DNA of 64,000 bases. Source: Diogma glabrata (Eukaryota; Arthropoda; Insecta; Diptera; Cylindrotomidae). Under the pieces are notes generated by a model that was given only the letters and a program-made list of their open reading frames with translations, had not been told where the DNA came from and did no database searches. Position 1 is the first letter of the stretch. The number at the start of each line of letters is the position of its first letter. Made by a program: the position numbers and the translations under genes. This document shows positions 55,775-64,000 of this stretch, one piece after another. The stretch lies in the NCBI GenBank assembly GCA_963693315.1, contig OY856187.1:540837-604836 (forward strand), in the 5' to 3' direction.

Positions 55775-58126
55775 AGACCGGGAGGCAGCGTTGCATTTTG
55801 GTTAGTGATTTGACGCCGATTGAATTTAATTTTTATAAATAGATTAATTATTTGTGATGTAGAAAATAAGAGTCAGCCGTCAGACTTGCGGGGGGTGTGG
55901 TTGTGGGGGAGTTTTAAACTGGTAAAAAAAACGAATTCCAAAAGTAATTTGATGCCGCTTCAAAATTTGTATGATGCATGTTTACACCATAACAATTGAA
56001 AAAAAAGTCGTCAGCTGATTGGCGGATGGGGGATTATACGTCAGCTCCTCGTATACATCAGTATAAAAATGCAATATAGTCAAGACCTTTCTGCATAGGA
56101 TCTTGATGAAACTTTGGCAAATGATCCAGGTTCACTTGAAAATGGAAAATCTGAATTAATTTTAAATTTTTGACAAAATGGCGGGGGGTCTCCCGAACAC
56201 CTCTAAGTTTAAATCTTCAATAACTTCTAATCCCGACTTATGATCTTATGGAAACTTGGTATATAAATTTTTAGTACTGTTTCCAATATTTCTGCGTACC
56301 AACTTCCGGTTTGACAGTTCCGGTTAAAAAGTTTTTTTCCAGGTATTTATCCCTACTGTAGCCTACAGTTACCGATCGATTTTCATGAAACGTTGGTAAA
56401 CGCTTTCAAGTAACATGAAAAACATTTTGTTAGCTTTTGGAGTACATTGGATAAAGGGTTGGGGGGTCCACCATACAACAGATGGTTTTTTCCACAATGT
56501 TTTTTATGTTTGTTGGGAGCATAAAACATTCGTTTGGGAATGAATTTTGACGACACTTTGGAAAAAGATGCAAATATGTATGGCAAGAAACTGATTAGTT
56601 TTTTAGCGATAGTGAACAAAGTGGTGGGGGGTCCCCCCAAACACCTGTTTTTTTTAAAGCTAAATAACATTTGTACCCGATAATCGAATTGGATGAAACT
56701 TGGTACATAAACATTTGGTACGGTTCACAACAGTTCTGCATCCCAACTTCCGGCTTTTCATTACCGGTAAAAAATTTTGGTTCGTAATTTTTTGAAGTTT
56801 TTTCAGTGCCTACAATAATGAAGTGATTATGATGAAACTTATGGAAAAAGTTTCAATTAGTGAAAAATAGTTATCATCTTTTGGGACACATTGATCAAAG
56901 TGGCGGGGGTCTACCATACAACTGCTGACTTTTCGCACTTGGTTTTTAAAGTTTGTTGAGAGCATACGGACTTCATTCATTAATCAATTTTAGTGACACT
57001 TTGAAAAAATATGGAGACTTAAATGACAAAAAACTGATTAGTTTTTGGACAATATTGAGATAAGTGGTGGAGGGCCTCCCGAACACCTGCTTATTGTGTC
57101 ACCATTTTTGCATTGTTTGTTGGGAGTACCAAAAATTTTTACCGGAAATGAAAAACCGGAATTTGGGATGCAGAACTTTTGTGAACCGTACCAAATGATT
57201 ATGTACCAAGTTTCATTCAATTCGATTATCAGGTGCAGTGTTATTTAAAAAAACAGGTGTTTCGGTGACCCCTCATAACTTGGTTCACTATCGCTCAAAA
57301 ACTAATCAGTTTCTTGCCATACATATTTGCATCTTTTTGCAAAGTGTCGTCAAAATTCATTCCCGAACGAATGTTTTATGCTCCTAACAAACATAAAAAA
57401 CATTGTGGAAAAAACCATCTGTTGTATGGTGGACCCCCCAACCCTTTATCCAATGTACTCCAAAAGCTAACAAAATGTTTTTCATGTTACTTGAAAGCGT
57501 TTACCAACGTTTCATGAAAATCGATCGGTAATTGTAGGCTACAGTAGGGATAAATAACTTGAAAAAAAACTTTTTAACCGGAACTGTCAAACCGGAAGTT
57601 GGTACGCAGAAATATAGGAAACAGTACTAAAAATTTATATACCAAGTTTCCAAAAGATCATAAGTCGGGATTAGAAATTATTGAAGATTTAAACTTAGAG
57701 GTGTTCGGGAGACCCCCCGCCATTTTGTCAAAAATTTAAAATTAATTCAGATTTTCCATTTTCAAGTGAACCTGGATTATTTGCCAAAGTTTCATCAAGA
57801 TCCTATGCAGAAAGGTCTTGACTATATTGCATTTTTATACTGATGTATACGAGGAGCTGACGTATAATCCCCCATCCGCCAATCAGCTGACGACTTTTTT
57901 TTCAATTGTTATGGTGTAAACATGCATCATACAAATTTTGAAGCGGCATCAAATTACTTTTGGAATTCGTTTTTTTTACCAGTTTAAAAGTCTCCCACAA
58001 CCACGCCCCCCACTACTTTAGCAGCTGACCGCCAAATATATCATCAGCTGGAGTTAATTAATTAAAATAAATAAAAATCAACCGGCATCAAATGACTTTT
58101 TCATTTGCAACGCTGCCTCCCGGTCT
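55775..58126. mobile_element. Foldback-type transposon with about 1-kb inverted arms
   Basis: Ends AGACCGGGAGGCAGCG and its reverse complement, flanked by ATTAT at 55770-55774 and 58127-58131. The arms run to about 56785 and from about 57128, with a 340-bp spacer. Inside each arm a module of roughly 440 bases recurs in diverged form: a GGCGGGGGGTC / CCGAACACCT block, then GATGAAACTTGGTA, then CAACTTCCGG. This arrangement, inverted arms built of sub-repeats, is that of foldback elements. No transposase is encoded; pairs of similar frames in the two arms are mirror images. The outer 200 bp of the arms have diverged more than the inner part. Confidence 0.88.
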
Positions 58127-61100
58127 ATTATTATATGGCGCCTTACATAAAGTAATTTGCGTGCCAAGGTAAAGTGATATGTTGTTGAACTACGACTAAA
58201 AAATGAAACTAAACAAGGATGCATTTTTTTCAGAAATCAAAAATGCATTATAACGCTAGTTTTGGTAACATTATCTAATACCTAATAGATCAACACTGTA
58301 TGAAATATTCTTTCTAAATCTTAGCAACCAGCGTGGGCTCTAATAACACTAGTGTCCATTTCATAATTATGCACTATTATTACAACATAAAAGAGGAACA
58401 AATATTTCTAATTTACTAAATAGTATCATGTTACACGATAAATTATAAAAAATTTAACATCTATATAAATCTAAAAGTTTTCAAGCAACAACAAAATACC
58501 GGGCGTATAGAAAAATTATAAGGTGCACCCAAATTTTTTTTTATTCAAGAATAAACGAATTAATTTTGTTATTATTGGTTATCTAAATATCTAACTATTA
58601 AAACGAAACCGTTTTGCAGCGGATCAATTTTATGCCAATTTATGAAATAATTTATAGTTTTTGCAGAATTGAAATAACAAGTATAATACAGAAAACTACT
58701 TGTAATACAACGATGACGACTATCGATCGATGGTAAAAATAAAAATCAGAAACGATATCATTTCAAATTTAGGTAGTTGTTATTCTACATTTATAAACTA
58801 TATTATACTGTTACTTTTTTTATTGTACTGTTACTGTCTCTTTTTAACAATTTATTTACACCATAGTTAGTAGTAGAGTGGGGATACTTTATTTAATAAT
58901 ATATAAAAAAACAAATAATACTTTCTTCGATTTTCGAATTCATACAAAATTTTATATCACCCGCGGTTATGTCAGTTATAAAAAGTTGTTGAATGACAGT
59001 GGCTAGATGAAAATGTAATTAAATAGTAATATAAATTAATAAAATATGCATATGGTATTTAATTCAAATTATTTTCGAGTTTTCCTATGGTTATTGTTTG
59101 TTAATTTGATTGGTGACAAAAGTGAAAACTTAAACAGGAAATTATACTAAAAAATGAAAGTGAATTTATTTTGGTGAAAATGTAAAAAATTTTAAATTTG
59201 CTTGTATGAGTAATAAATTTTCTAATTAGTGAAAAATTGTATTTCAACTTGTATATGTCAATTATTTAACTAAATCATAAAACGTTAATAAGTGAGTGAA
59301 AGTGGAAATATGCTATTTTATTGATTAAAGCGCCAAATTTGGGACGTCTGTTCACATCTTACCGGGCAGCATTAGATTAAATTATACAATTCTAATACTG
59401 TCAGGTAAAGATGTCGTCCGAGTTCCTAACCAACAAATAAAACAAAATTATAACTTCCGAGATTAAATTAAACACGTGGCTTTAAAAAAACTGAAGAACA
59501 TATACACATATATTTTTAACGATAAGATTAAATCATGAGCTACCAAGTTTTGTATTAAATATAAATGTTATTAAATAATCTCAAAACCAAAAACGAATAT
59601 AACTATTTTAAGTGTGAAAGACGAGAGGAAAGGAGGAAATAAGTCTGGTATAAAATTATGTGCATATATTAAAAATTTTATATTTGATAAAATTGCTAAG
59701 TTGGAATTATTTTTGTATTATAATTACAGTTAAACTTTGTTAATATTGTCATTAACATGTGTCAACAAAGTTTAATTTGTGTTTCGAGGTTAGGCGAAAG
59801 ATATTTAATACATAGTTCAAAAAATCGTAAGTTTGTGAAATCAAAAAATAAACACATAAGTTATCTAATGTGTTTTTTTCCTGATATTTTAAGATCGATC
59901 CAAAATAAGATCGTTTAAAGAATTGCAGAACAGTTATTTTAGTGTGAAATTTGAGTTGGGCATTTATTTTTGAAGTTTGGAATGTTTTGCAATACATTCT
60001 TAATAGTTTGGAAACGAGAATTAAATCCCTCTGTGGTTATTTAATAAAATTTTCCATTTCTAATTTTGAACGTTGATTAACATAATCGTAAAAAATAAGA
60101 AATTTCTTTTAAGATAAGGTTAAGGAGATTGTTGTTATAACAACTTAGACTAAGTGAATGCTTCGTTGTGCGTTATGATACAACCCCATAGGGGTGTCAT
60201 ATTTAGGGTGACCATTTTTTCTCTAAGTGAAATCAGTACAAAATTTTAAGAGTTAAAATATGGGGGATATTACTTTTACTTAGGCGCCAAGATTTTCTTT
60301 TTTTATTAGAATCACTCACTGAAGCGAATAAAACCAAAACGAGTTATATCGGAGCCCCGGGGTCCAAGATACAGGCCTTTGAAAAAAGCAAAATCCATAC
60401 AAAATTGCACTGGTTTTGACAAATTTTTTTTATTTTTTTACTTATTTTTGCTTTATTTCCAATGTGCTTATAAGATAAACGATCAAAACTGTCCCTTTTA
60501 CTAAATTTTCTTAATTTACGATTAAAATAATAAAAAAAATTCACTCGCGCCTAAGATAAAGTAATCTTGCCAAAATATGTAGTATCCTTAGTCTCAGTAT
60601 CACCTATGTCTGTTCTAAGTCGAAAGGTAATGTGTAAAGCGAAGTAGACAAATCTGTTTTCATTTTTTTAAATAGTTTTAAGGAAATTTTGTTGAGACCA
60701 ACACCAGTAGTTTGTAAAATACATCTTTCCGCCACGATTGCTTGGAAAAACACAGGGTTAGCGTTTTGATCTATTTGCCGTGGGTAACTGCCACATTTTA
60801 AAAATTAAAGTATTTTTTCTATGATACCAAACGAAAAGTCTATTTTCAAGCAGGCTAAATCCCATTTGAAAATGAGTTATTTCCTCTAGTGTAAAAAGAA
60901 TAACAAATTGTAGTTGCTATGGTATTTTCATATAATTTTACAAAGTTTTTAAAACAAAGCAACTATGAAAAAATAAAATATGAATTTTGAATGTTATGTT
61001 GCCGATTTCTAACTTAATATTTTCTAATAAATATCGTTTATTTACTATCATAGAAAAAATTGTATTTCCTATGCGAGATAAAAACATTTTACGTTCGTGA

Positions 61101-62268
61101 AATTGCCCCACTCGACGCTAACACGTCTCGTGAATAATTTTTTACTCACAAAAAAGCAGCGTTTTCATCTCTTCAAACAAAATGTACTAATAATTTTTAT
61201 TACAAGTTTATAACAAACGTTTTATTTCCTTATTTAAATTGAAGCTGAAGGTAAAATTTAAATTTTTTTTAAATATCAGTACTTTCAGTACATAATATTA
61301 AAAATCAGTAAAAATCAGTATCGCAGATGTCTATCAGTATAAAAGCTAGAAAATCAGTAATGTACTGATAAATTCAGTACGAATGGTCACTGTAGTCATA
61401 TTAGATAAAATAAGGCCTAAACTTCGGAATAAATCCGTGATCCATATTTTTTTATGAAACCTTTTGCATTTGCTTCTAAATAGTGTTAATAAATGCGTCA
61501 TAATAATAAATTCGTCCGTTAAAAAAAGGCCTCTAATTGATTTTTTTTTTAATTAACCGAATCAACATGTATAGCATTTAATCTCACCACCACTTGACTC
61601 AAAAGCTTTGAAAATCCTCATATACTAAATTGACCGTTTTCTTTTGCTATACATTCACAATAATTAATTAATTTAACGACCAGGCCTGAAAACATAAATT
61701 CTAAATACATAATGTATAGGAAAAGTGGTGTCTGCCAGCAGTCGAACCCACCACTCTCGAGTTCCAAGGCTATTGCTATTAAAATTTGCCTAATAACAAA
61801 TAACTCAAAATTGATTGTGAGATATTAAACGAGATATTTCGCACATAAATCGAAGGAATGTTTCGTATAAAAATCGAAAAATTAGCAACCTCCCAATAAG
61901 CAATGCGCACGGAAAGAACCCTTCTGAACCTTTCCGCACTGAAAATTGCACCGAGTACTCGGAATAGGTGTCTCTCAGAGCACGGATTTTCGTACCCTTG
62001 GCGAATGAACTCTGACACAATTTTCCAAGTCTAATATTTTTAATATTGTATGTATGTGTTGGTGAGTACGAATTTTCCGTATGCATTTCAGACCAATTTA
62101 CTTACACCAATTTACTTTTACCAATTTACTTTACAGTTTATTTTCGTACTAAATTCCATGCGCTTTCCGAATGAAATATGTAAAGATTGTGTGCAATAAT
62201 GAGTGTGTTTTTTTTCTTTTTTTCTTTTTCGTAGAGATCGGAGCCATAAAATAAAATCTGTATCAGGC
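58127..62268. other. No gene recognised
   Basis: About 4 kb of AT-rich DNA. Frames up to about 90 codons on the minus strand (61.8-62.1 kb) have no recognisable motif. The only structured feature is a tRNA-like B box near 61740. Confidence 0.5.
61731..61790 (-). other. tRNA-derived SINE or tRNA remnant
   Basis: On the minus strand, AGCCTTGGAACTCGAGAGTGG is followed by TGGGTTCGACTGCTGG; GGTTCGACTGC (61738-61748) is one base from the B-box consensus of RNA polymerase III promoters, and the variable-loop-like spacing upstream fits tRNA-derived SINEs. No A box or full cloverleaf is visible. Confidence 0.4.
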
Positions 62269-62577
62269 TGTCGATTCTGATCGGTTTTGTCAATTTTTTG
62301 TCTAGTGTTAGACAAAAGAAAAATTTATCTTTTGTTGATCCATACAAAAAAAATAAACGGAAAACGTTTGTCTGGAATAATAACACTCAATTTAAATGTT
62401 TTGACGTTTGGTTATTTAATAACATTTTTACAATAACAAAATAAATATCTGCTTAAAACACCGTTTTCTTATAAAAATAATCAAATTTATAAAAAACTAA
62501 TATCTAAATAGTATGATAATAAAATAAATATACGAATGTAATTTTTACCATTTTTTTAGAACTTTATTTAAAATAAA

Positions 62578-62888
62578 ATCCATAGTTTTGCTGATGACCA
62601 CATTGCATGCATCACATGCATCTCCTAAATTTCGATCTCATACTGCAGTTGATAGAGAGCTGCAAATTGATTCTATCAACAAAGACCTGGATCGTATAAT
62701 GGAATGGGGTGATCGTAATCTTGTTTCATTTAATCCAACCAAAACCAAACTATGCCATCTTCCACGATTAGCGGCATAAAAATTTCCCTATTAAGATAAA
62801 CAATGAGGAATTGCGTGAAGTTGAATCAGTTAGACTTCTTGGAGTGGATATTTAAAATAACCTGAAATAGAATAAACATGAAAGAAAA
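62578..62888 (+). pseudogene. Non-LTR reverse transcriptase fragment
   Basis: HSFADD, then after a one-base shift TLHASHASPKF, ELQIDSINKDLDRIMEWGDR and LVSFNPTKTKLCHL, then KINNEELREVESVRLLGVDI. FADD is the RT active site, and NPTKTK and VRLLGVDI are the blocks that follow it in Jockey/I/CR1-type LINEs. At least one frameshift and an in-frame stop are present. It is unrelated to the RTE-like LINEs in this window. Confidence 0.8.
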
Positions 62889-63060
62889 TGTCCATCGTCA
62901 TTTAAAACAATTAGTATAGTTATCCCCATATCCTCATTCCTTCCATTTTCCTCATCTCCTTCCTTTATAGTTGACATGGTATCTTCAGATATTCAAAGAG
63001 TCTGAATAATGAATATTTCATATTTAGTGTGCTAAACATGTCAAACTAATTAATAAAAAA

Positions 63061-63407
63061 AAAATAATTTTATTAAAATTTAATACACAAAAAACCGATT
63101 TTTCCATACAAGATATTATAGTTTTAAGGTTAAACAAAACTTTATTTAAAATAATTTTATTAAAATTTAATACACTAAAAACTAATTTTTCGATACAAGA
63201 TATTTTAGTTTTAAGGTTAAACAAAAATTTATTTAAAATAATTTTATTAAAATTTAATGCAAAACAGAACGATTTTTCGATACAAGATTTTATAGTTTTA
63301 AGGTAAACAAAACTTTATTTAGAATAATTTTATTGAAATTTAATACAAAACAAAACGATTTTCCGATATAAGTAACAAAATATTATAGTTTTAAAGGTAA
63401 ACAGAAT
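63061..63407. repeat. Four tandem copies of an 86-87 bp repeat
   Basis: Units start AAAATAATTTTATT at 63061, 63148, 63235 and 63321 (AGAATAATTT in the last). Each contains CGATTTTTCGATACAAGAT-like sequence and TATAGTTTTAAGG. The last unit has a short insertion. Confidence 0.9.
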
Positions 63408-63578
63408 TTTGTCATCAAATTTTGTTATTGACAAAAATTAGAGAAAATTTGTAGAGAAATCCAAATTTAACGAAAACTTAACGAAACTGTTGCCAGGTTG
63501 AAAAAATATTTTTTGGAGAATTAGACAAAATTTAGACCAGATATTGAGAAAAATTGACAAAACCGATCAGAATCGACA

Positions 63579-64000
63579 CCCAGATATATCGTATAATTTT
63601 TTCCTCCGATAATTTAACTGTCAGATATAAAATATATTCTCTGAGTTTTTTTCCGCAAAAAAAATTAAAAAAATTTTATTAAGCAGGCTGCAGACCTTCA
63701 ATCAATTTGTCAATCAATTGAAAACGAAAATAAGGGGAGTTTTGAATTTTTTTTGTCATTTTTATTTTATTTTAAATTAGTTTGTATTTAATTTATTTAA
63801 ATTTACATATGATAATAATGTATATTTTTTTTAACGGCCCAGTCATGGTTGCCAGTATTGAAAGAATTAGTGGCCAGTAAATCAGTCATATTTAAAAAAA
63901 TATAAATCATCCCTTATAACTGGCATTCATTTCATTATTATAAGTTTATCTACTTAGAGGCTTTGGACGCGGTTATCACTGGTCGGCTAAACTCAGCTGG
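63579..64000. other. No gene recognised
   Basis: AT-rich sequence to the window edge; the last 160 bases are less AT-rich (GGTTGCCAGTATTGAAAG, TTTGGACGCGG) but short and unassigned. Confidence 0.45.

Larger units (their letters stand above)
62269..63578. mobile_element. Inverted-repeat element of 1.3 kb
   Basis: TGTCGATTCTGATCGG and the following 14 bases (62269-62298) are repeated exactly as the reverse complement at 63549-63578, a perfect 30-bp inverted repeat. Between them lie a degenerate LINE fragment and an 87-bp tandem array. No transposase is seen and no target duplication is obvious at the edges, so the true ends may differ by a few bases. Confidence 0.7.

Noticed and set aside
56383..57517. 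Two nearly identical short proteins near 56.5 and 57.4 kb
   Set aside because: They are the same DNA read on opposite strands of the foldback arms, with no start context or known domain.
63061..63407. A CRISPR array
   Set aside because: The 87-bp units are contiguous and AT-rich with no unique spacers, in a eukaryotic context.

Overview
This is a repeat-dominated stretch of a eukaryotic, very AT-rich genome, most likely an insect. The evidence is indirect: the retroelement families (Ty3/gypsy, RTE-like LINEs, Penelope-like, hAT, foldback) are those usual in arthropods, there are long TA microsatellites, and there is a 200-base run of N from an assembler. I see no host protein gene that I can defend; one 54-codon reading frame near 54.6 kb is the only candidate. 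There is no bacterial-style operon, rRNA gene, intact tRNA gene or CRISPR array.

Layout. 1-8706: a Ty3/gypsy element on the minus strand (copy 1 of a family whose Gag starts with a SAP-type DNA-binding domain). It is cut by the window edge, and its 631-bp LTR is split by an intact RTE-like LINE on the plus strand (5162-8576) with a 12-bp target duplication. 8707-15480: AT-rich minisatellite, a 373-bp tandem duplication, TA arrays, and a 1-kb palindromic transposon (14304-15323) between two TA arrays. 15481-18236: a Penelope-like 3' fragment, an assembly gap, and a second gypsy family (gag, protease, start of RT, one LTR). 18237-20876: more TA repeats, an inverted piece of the AT-rich family, and eight copies of a 77-bp repeat ending in a transposon-like terminus. 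20877-25341: a decayed minus-strand LINE interrupted by a hAT transposon with a perfect 8-bp target duplication. 27643-32639: a complete gypsy element with identical 187-bp LTRs, an ATCAT target duplication and one open 1412-codon gag-pol frame; it is the youngest and most probably active element here. 32640-34021: the 3' half of a Penelope-like element with a GIY-YIG endonuclease. 34022-38318: SAP-gypsy copy 2, internally deleted. 36815-49504: a large tandem duplication (units of about 6.5 and 6.15 kb), each holding part of a SAP-gypsy gag, an LTR, 2 kb of unique DNA and a LINE; the second LINE runs on to about 50069. 50070-64000: mostly gene-poor AT-rich DNA with a 2.35-kb foldback transposon (55775-58126), a cluster of palindromes near 53 kb, and a 1.3-kb inverted-repeat element (62269-63578) carrying a LINE fragment and 87-bp tandem repeats.

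How it fits together. The genes here are replication machinery of competing transposons, not a host pathway. Nesting gives an order of events: SAP-gypsy copy 1 before the LINE in its LTR; LINE 2 before the hAT inside it; copy 2 and the downstream LINE before the tandem duplication. The youngest insertions judged by intact frames and clean target duplications are the gypsy at 27.6-32.6 kb and the LINE at 5.2-8.6 kb.
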